Of a DNA stretch of 64,000 nt, positions 54,416 through 63,213 are shown one piece after another. A model generated the notes under the pieces. That model was not told where the DNA came from. It made no database searches and was given only the letters and a program-made list of their open reading frames with translations. Positions within the stretch are counted from its first letter, which is position 1; each line of letters starts with the position of its first letter. The DNA lies in NCBI RefSeq assembly GCF_030362815.1, contig NZ_JAUCGR010000001.1:488024-552023 (forward strand), in the 5' to 3' direction. This DNA comes from Cellulomonas edaphi (lineage in GTDB: Bacteria > Actinomycetota > Actinomycetes > Actinomycetales > Cellulomonadaceae). Position numbers and translations under genes: made by a program.

Positions 54416-54712
54416 ATGGCCAACCTCAACGTCTCCTACGGCGAGATGCGCGACGCGGCGACCCGGCTCAGCACGGGTCAGGAGGACATCACCACCACGC
54501 TCCACGAGCTCAAGGGATTCATCGAGGGCCTCGTCTCGTCCGGCTTCGTCACCGACCAGGCGTCGGTGGCGTTCGGCGAGGCGTACCGGAAGTTCTCGCA
54601 CGGTGCCACGGAGCTGATCGGCGGCCTGTCGAGCCTCGGCGACTACCTGCGCAAGGCGTCCGACGCGCTCGAGGACACCGACAAGCAGCTCGCGGCAGCG
54701 CTGCGCGGCTGA
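54416..54712 (+). CDS. WXG100 (ESAT-6-like) family protein, first copy
   Basis: This 98-residue helical-hairpin protein is preceded by GGAGGA and starts MANLNVSYGEMRDAATRLST. Helix 1 (about 7-40) ends at GLVSSGFVTDQAS, where the W-x-G turn is expected but replaced by G-F. Helix 2 (about 50-95) contains FGEAYRKFSHGATELIGGLSSL and ends TDKQLAAALRG. The length, charge pattern and the Y-x-x-F spacing match WXG100 proteins secreted as dimers by type VII systems. It is 92 bases after the ATPase gene. Confidence 0.8.
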   Translation: MANLNVSYGEMRDAATRLSTGQEDITTTLHELKGFIEGLVSSGFVTDQASVAFGEAYRKFSHGATELIGGLSSLGDYLRKASDALEDTDKQLAAALRG

Positions 54713-54735
54713 TCACGCGGACCAGGGGGAACGAG

Positions 54736-55026
54736 ATGGGCGACGGGCTCGCGGTCGACACGGCCGGCCTGCGCGAGGCCGGGGCGGCGCTCCGCGCGGT
54801 CGCCGAGGAGTTCGACGCGGCGAACGCGCACAGCGAAGCGGTAGCCGACGCCGTCGGCGATGCGGACCTGGCGGCGGCGGTCCGCGACCTCGCCCACGGC
54901 TGGGACGACCGCCGCGCGGAGATGGTTCAGGACATCGCGTGGCTGGCGCGCGCGTGCGAGGCGATCGGCGAGGGCTTCGAGAACCTCGACCGGGCCTTCG
55001 CCGCCGCACTCCGGGGCGGGTCGTGA
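54736..55026 (+). CDS. WXG100-like small helical protein, second copy
   Basis: This 96-residue protein starts at ATG 54736 after an AGGGGGA ribosome-binding site: MGDGLAVDTAGLREAGAALR. It is almost entirely helical, with a turn near LAHGWDDRRAEMVQDIAW that holds the only Trp pair, so it looks like the partner of the first Esx-like protein or a chaperone/N-terminal cap of the next gene's product. Its stop overlaps the next start as GTGA, tying it to the large protein downstream. The family assignment is by shape and position only. Confidence 0.65.
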   Translation: MGDGLAVDTAGLREAGAALRAVAEEFDAANAHSEAVADAVGDADLAAAVRDLAHGWDDRRAEMVQDIAWLARACEAIGEGFENLDRAFAAALRGGS

Positions 55027-56483
55027 CCACGTCCTGGTTCCCGCTCGACGGCGACCCCGTGGCGGTCCGACGTGCCTCGCAGCGGTACTCGGACGTCGCC
55101 GACACGATCGCCGTGGCCGCCCGGCGCCTGCGCGAGATCGCCGCGCGACGCCGGGACGTCGCGGAGTCGGTGGAGGCTGCGTCCCGCAAGGCGTCCGACG
55201 TCGCGGAGCGCATCGACCGCGCCCGCGGCCGCTACGCGAACGCGGGACGGGCGCTGGGTGCGTACGCCGTGCGGCTGGACGCAGCCCAGGGTGCAGCGAG
55301 CGCGGCGGTGCGCGCCGGCAGGTCGGCCGACGTCGACGCGCGCGACGCCGACGCACGGGCGGCGGCGGCTCGTGCCGCGCTCGAAGCGGCGCCACCCGAC
55401 GAGGTCCCCGCTCGCACACGCGAGCTCGCCGCGGCCGCGGACGACCAGCAGGAGGCACGCCGCCGCGTCGAGGCTGCGCGCTCCGACCTCGAACGCGCAG
55501 CGGCCGCGCGGGACGCCGCCGCCCGGACCGCGGCCGAGCAGATCCGCGCGTCGCTGCACGACGGGCTCGGCGACGGCTGGTGGCAGGACTGGGGCAAGAC
55601 GGTGCTGACCACGGTCGCTGCCGTGGCCGACGTCGTGGCGAACGTGTGCGGCATCCTCGCCCTGATCGGGTGCTGGGTGCCGGGCCTCGGGGAGCTGTTC
55701 GCGCTCGCCGCGTTCCTCGCGGCAGCGGTCAAGCTGGTGGCGGACATCGCGCTCGCCTCCGCGGACGACGACGTCACCTGGGGCGACGTGGTGTGGGACG
55801 CCGCGGGCCTCATTCCCGGCGGCGTGGGCAAGGGCGTCGGGACCATGGCCCGCACGACGACGAAGGTCGCTGCCGGCACCGCGCGGCGCGAGGCCGGACG
55901 CCTCGCGGCCCGCCCGCCGCATCTCCGGCCGCCCGGCGTCCCTCGCACCGGCAGCTCCCAGGACGTCCTGCGCGGGCTCGTCGGCGAACCGCCCGAGCTG
56001 CTGTCGCGGGCGGGTGCCATCGAGGCGATGACAGCGGCAAGCGGCCGCAAGGCGTTCCGAGACGCGTTCGATCCTCGGGTCGAGCTGCGGGCCATCCGCG
56101 ACGGGCGCGAGATCCGGGGGTCGAAGACGCTGCGCGAGTGGTGGGCCGACAGCAAGGGTGCGACGTTCGCGGTCCGCATGCTCGGCGACCCGGAGCTGGC
56201 CAAGGACATCGAGGCCGTGCGGAGCATCTCTCCGACCCTCCTCGCGGTCTCGCCGGAGACGGCCGCCGCCGTCCGGGCTTCGCACACATGGCGGCGCACC
56301 GCGGCGGGCGCGTACGCGCTCACGTCCACCGACGCGGTGGTCGGCCCGCAGGACCTGGCGGACTGGGCCTTCGGCCCGGACGACTACGCGCCGGGTGCGC
56401 TCCACGCGCTGCAGAGCCTGGGGAACATCCACGGGGACGGCGACGCGCGGCGGGTGCTGCACCTCCCGGCGGTCGGCCCGTGA
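55023..56483 (+). CDS. Putative type VII secretion effector with coiled-coil N-terminus
   Basis: The 486-residue protein begins TTSWFPLDGDPVAVRRASQR. Residues 1-180 form a long Ala/Arg/Asp/Glu-rich helical region like WXG100/LXG effector N-termini. A hydrophobic stretch follows (about 197-255; NVCGILALIGCWVPGLGELF, ALAAFLAAAVKLVADIALAS), ending in VWDAAGLIPGGVGKG, which resembles the pretoxin linker of polymorphic toxins. The C-terminal 190 residues (GSSQDVLRGLVGEPPELLSR, FGPDDYAPGALHAL) match no family I know. GTG start overlaps the preceding gene, and the stop overlaps the following gene. No partner immunity gene is recognised. Confidence 0.6.
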   Translation: MTTSWFPLDGDPVAVRRASQRYSDVADTIAVAARRLREIAARRRDVAESVEAASRKASDVAERIDRARGRYANAGRALGAYAVRLDAAQGAASAAVRAGRSADVDARDADARAAAARAALEAAPPDEVPARTRELAAAADDQQEARRRVEAARSDLERAAAARDAAARTAAEQIRASLHDGLGDGWWQDWGKTVLTTVAAVADVVANVCGILALIGCWVPGLGELFALAAFLAAAVKLVADIALASADDDVTWGDVVWDAAGLIPGGVGKGVGTMARTTTKVAAGTARREAGRLAARPPHLRPPGVPRTGSSQDVLRGLVGEPPELLSRAGAIEAMTAASGRKAFRDAFDPRVELRAIRDGREIRGSKTLREWWADSKGATFAVRMLGDPELAKDIEAVRSISPTLLAVSPETAAAVRASHTWRRTAAGAYALTSTDAVVGPQDLADWAFGPDDYAPGALHALQSLGNIHGDGDARRVLHLPAVGP

Positions 56484-57307
56484 CCGGCAACCAGGCGGTC
56501 CAAGGCGGCGCGCCGCGGGCTGGAGCGCCTGCCGGCACTGCGCCAGCCGGAAGCGTGCCTGCTGGAAGCGTGCCTGCTGGAAGCGTGCCTGCTGGAAGCG
56601 TGCCTGCTGGAAGCGTGCCTGCTGGAAGCGTGCCTGCTGGAAGCGTGCCTGCTGGAAGCGTGCCCGCCGAACACCTGCCTGCTTCCGGGGCTCCCGTGAC
56701 GCTCCTCCTTCCGGCGTCGTGGTGGCTGGTCGACCCGACCTCGGACCGGGCGCGCGAACGCTCGATCGCCGCCCTGGTCGAGCAGCGACTCGGCGGCGAC
56801 CACCGCGCAGCACTGCGCGCGGAGGCGCGCGCCGCGCTCGGCCAGCAGGCGCGCACCGCTGCCCGTGCGGGGGCCTTCCTGCTGGCGCTGTCGGTGATGC
56901 AGTGGCGCGACGTGCCGCTGCCGGCCGCGCTCGCCGGCTACCGCGTCCCGCGTGCGGGAGGCGACGAGCTGAGCGCCCTGGCGGACGAGCTCGCGCGAGG
57001 TCCGAACACTGCGGTGCTCGTCACGGCCGAGCGCGGTGCACTCCTGCGTCGCACAAGTGTCGGCGCGCCGCCCGGATCACCGGTGCCAGGGGCGCCCGTT
57101 TTCCGCGCCGACTACTGGCTCGACCTGCCGGGCGCTGCGGACATCGTGCTGCTCACGTTCGGCACCCCCATGGTCGACGCTGCCGCGGGCTTCCTCGACC
57201 TCTTCGACGCCATCGTCGACACCGTCGAGACGGTCGACACCGTGGATCCGGTCAAGGCCCCCAGCCCCACCCCTGCCCCTCCGCACGAGAAGGTTCCCCG
57301 CACATGA
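56480..57307 (+). CDS. Hypothetical protein with PAGSV pentapeptide repeats, type VII locus
   Basis: The 275-residue protein has an N-terminal low-complexity region with eight consecutive PAGSV units (about residues 23-63), encoded by a nearly perfect 15-bp tandem repeat. A globular domain follows: VTLLLPASWWLVDPTSDRAR, IAALVEQRLGGDHRAALRAE, TAARAGAFLLALSVMQW, and VFRADYWLDLPGAADIVLLTF. There is no signal peptide or membrane helix. It ends with a Pro-rich tail. I do not recognise the domain; similar 'conserved cytosolic' proteins occur in type VII loci as chaperones, but that is a guess. GTGA and ATGA overlaps join it to both neighbours. Confidence 0.62.
   Translation: MTGNQAVQGGAPRAGAPAGTAPAGSVPAGSVPAGSVPAGSVPAGSVPAGSVPAGSVPAGSVPAEHLPASGAPVTLLLPASWWLVDPTSDRARERSIAALVEQRLGGDHRAALRAEARAALGQQARTAARAGAFLLALSVMQWRDVPLPAALAGYRVPRAGGDELSALADELARGPNTAVLVTAERGALLRRTSVGAPPGSPVPGAPVFRADYWLDLPGAADIVLLTFGTPMVDAAAGFLDLFDAIVDTVETVDTVDPVKAPSPTPAPPHEKVPRT
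56549..56668 (+). repeat. 15-bp tandem repeat, eight units, in frame
   Basis: Unit GGAAGCGTGCCTGCT starts at 56549, 56564, 56579, 56594, 56609, 56624, 56639 and 56654. The first seven units are identical and the last differs at two bases. Each unit encodes one Gly-Ser-Val-Pro-Ala cycle. Perfect identity without wobble drift points to recent expansion. Confidence 0.97.
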
Positions 57308-57921
57308 CGAGAGAACGAGCGCCCTGGCTCGTGCCCTTCGCGACCGTCGGTGGCATGTTCGCCGCCTCCACCGCGCTCTGGATCGGCACCGCACCACGGG
57401 CCGAACGCGCGCAGACGTGCCTGCACGCGGCCATGTGGCTGGCGGGGCACGTGCTCCTCGTGGGATCGGTGATGCTCGGGCTCTCGCGCGGGCACGAGGG
57501 GCGGATCCGCCGCGTCCGCGCCCGTCGACCTGGGTGGGACGCTGTCGCCGCGTGGGCCGACCAGTCACTGCCGGGAGCAGTGGCCGCGGCGGGCGGTGAG
57601 CGTTCGGTACCACCGGGTCGCGTCGCCCCCCTGGTCCTGACCTGGTGCACCGGCGAGGTCGAGCTCTGGGACGGCGGACGGCGGCCCTCCCGCCTCCTCC
57701 GCGTCGGATGGGAGGCGGTGGCGGCCGTCCAGGTCGTCGACGCGCGCGTAGGAGACCTCGGCGCGCGCGGGCTGGCCATCGGCCTGCGGTCGGGCGTCAC
57801 GCTCGTCGTGTGCCCGCGCGGCCGTCGAGGGGGCGGCCTCGCGCCGGCCGGCGACGAGGAGCTCGACATCCTGCTCGAGCACCTGCGCGCCCGAATCCCC
57901 GCCCGCCGATCGCGGGGCTGA
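57304..57921 (+). CDS. Small two-helix membrane protein of the type VII locus
   Basis: The 205-residue protein starts at ATG 57304, overlapping the previous stop. Two transmembrane helices (about residues 8-28 and 41-60) are followed by a basic loop ([15 protein letters not shown]). A cytoplasmic domain of beta-rich type comes next ([57 protein letters not shown]), which looks PH-like. It closes the six-gene set. The position suggests a membrane component or regulator of the secretion machine; no family is certain. Confidence 0.65.
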   Translation: MTRERAPWLVPFATVGGMFAASTALWIGTAPRAERAQTCLHAAMWLAGHVLLVGSVMLGLSRGHEGRIRRVRARRPGWDAVAAWADQSLPGAVAAAGGERSVPPGRVAPLVLTWCTGEVELWDGGRRPSRLLRVGWEAVAAVQVVDARVGDLGARGLAIGLRSGVTLVVCPRGRRGGGLAPAGDEELDILLEHLRARIPARRSRG

Positions 57922-57954
57922 TCCCGACGCCGAGGGCGTCGCTGGCCGCGACGC

Positions 57955-58047
57955 AACCCGGACCTCGGTCCGACCACACCCGGCGCTGGCCACGACACGC
58001 TCCCGGCGTAACCCGGACCTCGGTCGCCCAACCCGGCGCTGGCCACG
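57955..58047. repeat. Imperfect tandem duplication of about 55 bases
   Basis: AACCCGGACCTCGGTC occurs at 57955-57970 and 58010-58025; ACCCGGCGCTGGCCACG occurs at 57978-57994 and 58031-58047. The two blocks repeat in the same order, 53-55 bases apart, in non-coding DNA between the type VII locus and the riboswitch. Confidence 0.85.
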
Positions 58048-58149
58048 TCGCAGCCGGGCCCGGGTCCGTGGAGGCCCGCCACGTGGGCGGCGGTGCCGGT
58101 CGGCAGATCGGGCCGGTACCCTGGGCCGCACAACTGAACACGCTGCTCG

Positions 58150-58376
58150 AACCGCGGCGGGAGAGCTCCCGCACGTGTGGCGGGACGCCGAAGGAGCAAC
58201 CCTCCCCGGGAAACTCTCAGGCCCCTGTACCGCCGCGGCGAGGCAACTCTGGAAAGCGGTCCGGCGACGGACCCACCGACGGTGCAAGCCGGCGCGCCCC
58301 GAGCCCGTCAGGGCGTGGCGGACCGGCAAAACTCTCAGGTCGTGTGCCCGCACACGGATGACAGAGCGGGGAGGCC
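58150..58376 (+). promoter_or_regulatory. Tandem glycine riboswitch upstream of gcvP
   Basis: Two aptamers can be traced. Aptamer 1 (about 58152-58258) has GGGAGAGC, CGCCGAAGGAGCAA and ACTCTCAGG (core CTCTCAGG at 58214-58221). Aptamer 2 (about 58266-58376) has GGTGCAAGCC, GGCAAAACTCTCAGG (58332-58339) and ACAGAGCGGGG. This matches the glycine riboswitch consensus, which turns on glycine-cleavage genes when glycine is abundant. It lies 48 bases before the gcvP start. Confidence 0.92.
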
Positions 58377-58423
58377 CACCGTCCGTCCCGGCGTCAGCCG
58401 GGCGAGCCCCTGCGGAGCAGCAC

Positions 58424-61354
58424 GTGACGAATCCTCAGTTCATCCCGCCCATCCACGCCGAGTCGGTGCCGGTGACCGCCGTCGAGCACACGCCCGCAGC
58501 CGCCGACTTCGCGGACCGCCACATCGGCCCCCGCGGGACCGAGACCGCCCGGATGCTCGCGACCGTGGGCTACGAGACCCTCGATGCGCTCATCGACGCG
58601 GCCGTCCCCGAGTCCATCCGCAGCGGGCGCCCGCTGGACCTGCCCTCGGCGCGCAGCGAGGTCGAGGTGCTGGCCGCGCTGCGGACCATCGCGAGCAAGA
58701 ACCGTGTGCTCACGCAGATGATCGGCCAGGGGTACTCCGACACGATCACGCCCGCGGTGATCCGTCGCAACGTGCTCGAGTCGCCCGCCTGGTACACCGC
58801 GTACACGCCGTACCAGCCGGAGATCAGCCAGGGCCGCCTCGAGGCCCTGCTCAACTTCCAGACGATGGTCACCGACCTGACCGGCCTGGACATCGCGAAC
58901 GCGTCGCTGCTCGACGAGGCCACCGCGGTCGCCGAGGCGGTGGCCCTCATGTGGCGCGGCCAGCGCAACAAGGCGGGCACGGTCGTGCTCGACGACCAGC
59001 TCTTCGGGCAGTCGCTGGCCGTGACGCTGGGGCGCGCCGAGGCCATCGGCCTGCCGGTGGTTGTCGCCGACCTGAGCCAGGGCCTGCCCGAGGTCGAGGG
59101 CGACCTCATCGGTGTCGTCGTCCAGCAGGTCGCCGCCTCGGGCGAGGTCCGCGACCTCGCACCCGTGATCGCCGCGGCGAAGGAGCGGGGCGCACTCGTC
59201 ACCGTGGCCGCGGATCTGCTGGCCCTCACGCTCCTGACCAGCCCCGGCACGCTCGGTGCGGACGTGAGCGTCGGGTCCGCGCAGCGGTTCGGCGTCCCTC
59301 TGTTCGGCGGTGGCCCCCACGCAGCCTTCATGGCCGTGCGCACCGGCCTCGAGCGCATGCTTCCCGGCCGCCTGGTGGGGGTGTCGATCGACGCCGACGG
59401 TGCCGCCGCCTACCGCCTCGCGCTGCAGACGCGCGAGCAGCACATCCGCCGCGAGAAGGCGACGAGCAACATCTGCACCGCCCAGGCGCTGCTGGCGATC
59501 GTCGCCTCGATGTACGCCGTCTACCACGGCCCCGACGGCCTCCGGGCGATTGCGGAACGGGTGCACGGGCGCTCCGTCGCTCTGGCGGACCTGCTGCGGC
59601 GGTCGGGCGTCGCCGTGGTGCACGAGAGCTACTTCGACACGATCCGCGTGCACGTCCCTGGCAAGGCCGCCGACGTGGTCGCCGCGGGCGTCCGGCACGG
59701 TGTGAACTTCTGGGCGTCGGACGCCGACCATGTCCAGGTGTCCTTCGACGAGGTGACGGACCCCGGCCACGTGACGGAGGCCTTCCTGGCGTTCGTCGAG
59801 GCCGGGGTGACGAACGTCGAGCGGCCGGGGACCGGCGGTTTCTCCTGGGCGGACGGTGGCTCGGCGCTGCCCGAGCGGGCGCGCCGCACCGACGCCTACC
59901 TCACGCACCCCGTCTTCCACCTGCACCGCTCCGAGACCGCGATGCTGCGCTACCTGCGCAAGCTCTCGGACAAGGACCTCGCGCTGGACCGCACGATGAT
60001 CCCGCTGGGCTCGTGCACCATGAAGCTCAACGCGACGGTCGAGATGGAGCCCATCTCCTGGCCGGAGTTCGCGAGCATCCACCCCTACGCCCCCGCCGAC
60101 CAGACGCAGGGCTACGCCGAGCTCGTCACGCAGCTGCAGGACTGGCTCGCCGAGATCACGGGCTACGCGGCCGTCTCGGTCCAGCCCAACGGCGGGTCGC
60201 AGGGCGAGTTCGCCGGCCTGCTGGCGATCAAGGCCTTCCACGAGGCCAATGGCGAGGCGCGCGACATCTGCCTCATCCCGGCCAGCGCGCACGGCACCAA
60301 CGCCGCCTCGGCCGCGCTCGCGGGCATGCGCGTGGTGGTGGTCGCCACGGCCGACGACGGCGAGATCCAGCTCGACGACCTGCGCGCCAAGCTCGAGCAG
60401 CACGGCCCGAGCGTCGCGGCGATCATGATCACGTACCCGTCCACGCACGGCGTCTACGAGGAGCACGTGCGCGAGGTGTGCGACCTCGTGCACCAGGCCG
60501 GCGGGCAGGTCTACATCGACGGCGCCAACCTCAACGCGCTCGTCGGCCTGGCGCGGCCCGGCGAGTTCGGCGGCGACGTGAGCCACCTGAACCTGCACAA
60601 GACGTTCTGCATCCCGCACGGCGGTGGCGGCCCGGGTGTCGGCCCCGTCGCGGTCGCGGCCCACCTGGCGCCCTACCTGCCGGGTGACCCGACGCCGGGT
60701 GCGACCACCAGGGTCGCGCCGGTCAGCGCCGCGCCGTGGGGATCGGCGGGCATCCTGCCGATCTCCTGGGCCTACGTCGCGCTCATGGGTCCTGACGGGC
60801 TGCGGACGGCCACCGAGACCGCGGTGCTGGCCGCTAACTACCTGGCTACGCGTCTGAACGAGCACTTCCCCGTGCTCTACACCGGCCCGGCCGGCCTCGT
60901 CGCGCACGAGTGCATCCTCGACATCCGCGAGATCACCAAGAGCACCGGTGTGACCGCGGAGGACGTCGCCAAGCGGCTCATGGACTACGGCTTCCACGCC
61001 CCCACGCTGAGCTTCCCGGTGGCGGGCACGCTGATGATCGAGCCCACCGAGTCCGAGGACCTGGGTGAGCTGGACCGGTTCGTCGACGCGCTGGTCGCGA
61101 TCCGCAAGGAGATCGACGCGGTCGCCGACGGGACCTGGCCGCTGGAGGACTCCCCGCTCAGGGGTGCGCCGCACACCGCCGCGTCGGTATCGTCGGACGT
61201 CTGGCAGCACGCATACGGGCGCCAGACCGCCGCGTTCCCGGTCGCGAGCCTGCGGGCCGGGAAGTACTGGCCGCCCGTGCGCCGCATCGACGGTGCACGA
61301 GGCGACCGCAACCTCGTGTGCTCGTGCCCGCCGGTCGAGGCGTTCGCCGAATGA
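58424..61354 (+). CDS. gcvP: Glycine dehydrogenase (decarboxylating), P protein
   Basis: This PLP enzyme decarboxylates glycine and passes the aminomethyl group to the H-protein lipoate. The 976-residue single-chain form has the N-terminal [38 protein letters not shown] and [20 protein letters not shown]. The C-terminal half has the PLP lysine (Lys726) in [19 protein letters not shown] and [18 protein letters not shown] at 58424 follows GCGGAGCAG; the frame extending into the riboswitch is not coding. It is the first gene of the gcv operon. Confidence 0.96.
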   Translation: MTNPQFIPPIHAESVPVTAVEHTPAAADFADRHIGPRGTETARMLATVGYETLDALIDAAVPESIRSGRPLDLPSARSEVEVLAALRTIASKNRVLTQMIGQGYSDTITPAVIRRNVLESPAWYTAYTPYQPEISQGRLEALLNFQTMVTDLTGLDIANASLLDEATAVAEAVALMWRGQRNKAGTVVLDDQLFGQSLAVTLGRAEAIGLPVVVADLSQGLPEVEGDLIGVVVQQVAASGEVRDLAPVIAAAKERGALVTVAADLLALTLLTSPGTLGADVSVGSAQRFGVPLFGGGPHAAFMAVRTGLERMLPGRLVGVSIDADGAAAYRLALQTREQHIRREKATSNICTAQALLAIVASMYAVYHGPDGLRAIAERVHGRSVALADLLRRSGVAVVHESYFDTIRVHVPGKAADVVAAGVRHGVNFWASDADHVQVSFDEVTDPGHVTEAFLAFVEAGVTNVERPGTGGFSWADGGSALPERARRTDAYLTHPVFHLHRSETAMLRYLRKLSDKDLALDRTMIPLGSCTMKLNATVEMEPISWPEFASIHPYAPADQTQGYAELVTQLQDWLAEITGYAAVSVQPNGGSQGEFAGLLAIKAFHEANGEARDICLIPASAHGTNAASAALAGMRVVVVATADDGEIQLDDLRAKLEQHGPSVAAIMITYPSTHGVYEEHVREVCDLVHQAGGQVYIDGANLNALVGLARPGEFGGDVSHLNLHKTFCIPHGGGGPGVGPVAVAAHLAPYLPGDPTPGATTRVAPVSAAPWGSAGILPISWAYVALMGPDGLRTATETAVLAANYLATRLNEHFPVLYTGPAGLVAHECILDIREITKSTGVTAEDVAKRLMDYGFHAPTLSFPVAGTLMIEPTESEDLGELDRFVDALVAIRKEIDAVADGTWPLEDSPLRGAPHTAASVSSDVWQHAYGRQTAAFPVASLRAGKYWPPVRRIDGARGDRNLVCSCPPVEAFAE

Positions 61355-61380
61355 TGACGAGCGCTGTGAAGGAGAATGCG

Positions 61381-62505
61381 ATGTCCGACGACATCCTGTC
61401 GCCGCTGCACGACGAGCACGTGGCGCTGGGGGCCGCACTCACGAGCTTCGCCGGCTGGCAGATGCCGCTGCGCTACTCCTCGGACATCGCCGAGCACCAG
61501 GCGGTGCGCACCGCCGCCGGGCTGTTCGACCTCTCCCACATGGGTGAGCTCGAGGTCGCCGGCACCGACGCCGGCAGGGCGCTGGACCGTGCGCTCGTGG
61601 GCAACCTCTCGGCCCTCGAGCCGGGGCGCGCTCGCTACACGATGATCTGCGCGGAGGACGGGGGCGTGATCGACGACCTCGTCGTCTACCGCCTGAGCAC
61701 CGACCGCTACCTGGTCGTCGCGAACGCGTCGAACGTCGCGGTGGTGCGCGAGGCGCTCGTCGAGCGCCTGGGTGAGGACGCGCTGCTCGTCGACAACTCG
61801 CTCGCGACCGCGCTGGTCGCCGTGCAGGGCCCGCTCGCCGAGAAGATCCTCACCGGCCTCACGCCGCAGGCCGAGGCGGTCGCCGCCCTGCGGTACTACG
61901 CGAGCGTGAACGCGACCGTCGCGGGCATCGACGCGCTCGTCGCCCGCACGGGGTACACCGGCGAGGACGGCTTCGAGCTGTTCGTCGCGGCCGAGCACGC
62001 ACCCGCCCTGTGGGCCGCGCTGCTCGAGGCCGGCGAGCCGCACGGCCTGGTGCCCGCCGGTCTGTCCGCGCGCGACAGCCTGCGCCTCGAGGCGGGCATG
62101 CCGCTGTACGGCAACGAGCTGGACCGGACCACCACCCCGCACGACGCGGGCCTCGGCCGCGTGGTCAAGCTCGACAAGGTCGACGCCGACGGGCGGCCCG
62201 TGCCGTTCGTCGGGCGCGACGCCCTCGCGGCCCGCGCCGAAGCCGAGCCGGCACGTCAGCTCGTCGGGCTGCAGGGCCTCGGCCGACGGGCGGCCCGGCA
62301 CGGCTATCCCGTGACCACGCCCGGTGGCGAGGTCATCGGAAAGGTGACGTCCGGCGCCCCGTCCCCGACGCTCGGCCACCCGGTCGCCATGGCCTACGTC
62401 ACGCCCGAGCACGCGGCCGAGGGCACCGAGCTGCTCGTCGACGTGCGCGGCCGTGGAGAACAGGTGCGCGTGGTGGCACTTCCCTTCTACCGTCGTTCTC
62501 GCTAG
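61381..62505 (+). CDS. gcvT: Aminomethyltransferase, T protein of glycine cleavage
   Basis: This enzyme releases ammonia and forms methylene-tetrahydrofolate. The 374-residue protein has FAGWQMPLRYSSDIAEHQAV, FDLSHMGELEVAG, DGGVIDDLVVYRL (folate-binding Asp), ARTGYTGEDGFELFV, LSARDSLRLEAGMPLYGNEL and GKVTSGAPSPTLGHPVAMAY. The start ATG at 61381 follows GAAGGAG; an ATG at 61351 overlapping gcvP is possible. The family's usual length is about 370 residues. Confidence 0.96.
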   Translation: MSDDILSPLHDEHVALGAALTSFAGWQMPLRYSSDIAEHQAVRTAAGLFDLSHMGELEVAGTDAGRALDRALVGNLSALEPGRARYTMICAEDGGVIDDLVVYRLSTDRYLVVANASNVAVVREALVERLGEDALLVDNSLATALVAVQGPLAEKILTGLTPQAEAVAALRYYASVNATVAGIDALVARTGYTGEDGFELFVAAEHAPALWAALLEAGEPHGLVPAGLSARDSLRLEAGMPLYGNELDRTTTPHDAGLGRVVKLDKVDADGRPVPFVGRDALAARAEAEPARQLVGLQGLGRRAARHGYPVTTPGGEVIGKVTSGAPSPTLGHPVAMAYVTPEHAAEGTELLVDVRGRGEQVRVVALPFYRRSR

Positions 62506-62510
62506 CCAGA

Positions 62511-62551
62511 AGCACAGCCAGTCCCGAGCACAGCCAGCCCCGAGCACAGCC
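62511..62551 (+). repeat. Three direct repeats in the gcvT-gcvH spacer
   Basis: AGCACAGCC occurs at 62511-62519, 62527-62535 and 62543-62551, exactly 16 bases apart (unit close to AGCACAGCCAGYCCCG). The function is unknown; it may be replication slippage. Confidence 0.85.
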
Positions 62552-62568
62552 CCCAGAGAGAGACCGCC

Positions 62569-62943
62569 ATGACCGCCGAGCTGCCCGCCCACCTCAAGTA
62601 CACCGTCGAGCACGAGTGGCTCGACGACGCCGCTCCCGCCACGGTCGGCATCACGTCGGTGGCCGCGGACGCACTCGGCGACATCGTGTACCTGGAGCTG
62701 CCCGCGGTCGGCGAGACGCTCTCCGCGGGATCCGTGATCGGCGAGATCGAGTCCACCAAGTCGGTCTCGGAGCTCTTCTCGCCGGTGAGCGGGACCGTCG
62801 CGGAGGTCAACCAGGCCGCCGTCGACGACCCCTCGCTGGTCAACTCCGACCCGTTCGGCGCGGGCTGGCTCCTCAAGGTGGACGTCACCGAGACGGGCCC
62901 CGTCCTCACGGCCGACGAGTACGCGGCTCAGTCCGGGGGCTGA
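62569..62943 (+). CDS. gcvH: Glycine cleavage system H protein
   Basis: This 124-residue lipoyl carrier has [40 protein letters not shown] and the lipoylated Lys64 in [18 protein letters not shown]. It ends LTADEYAAQ as usual. It shuttles the aminomethyl group between P and T proteins and is reoxidised by lipoamide dehydrogenase, which is not in the window. GAGAGAGA precedes the ATG. Confidence 0.96.
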   Translation: MTAELPAHLKYTVEHEWLDDAAPATVGITSVAADALGDIVYLELPAVGETLSAGSVIGEIESTKSVSELFSPVSGTVAEVNQAAVDDPSLVNSDPFGAGWLLKVDVTETGPVLTADEYAAQSGG

Positions 62944-63213
62944 CCGCGACCGGGCGGCACCTGCGCCCATCTGGGCGAATTGGTGTGGCCCATCCGAGTG
63001 AATCGGCGCGTGAAGTCGGGCTCCGTGTATCACCGGGCCCGGAGTCGGTTCATTGTTGACGGCAGAACACGACGCCGCGGTGGGGGCAGCGAGGCACGAT
63101 CGAGACGGATCCGAAAAGTGGCGTCATAACGCGCTTCTCACCCGCTCTCATCCGGTACTCAGCCCATCGTGGACCCGGCCAGAAGCCGGGACACGCAAGA
63201 ACCGGAGGACATC

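Noticed and set aside
56549..56668. Tandem repeat considered as a CRISPR array
   Set aside because: Units are 15 bp with no spacers and lie in a coding frame; no cas genes are nearby.
58175..58423. N-terminal extension of gcvP through the riboswitch
   Set aside because: The upstream codons fall in a conserved RNA structure, and GTG 58424 has a ribosome-binding site and the family's normal N-terminus.
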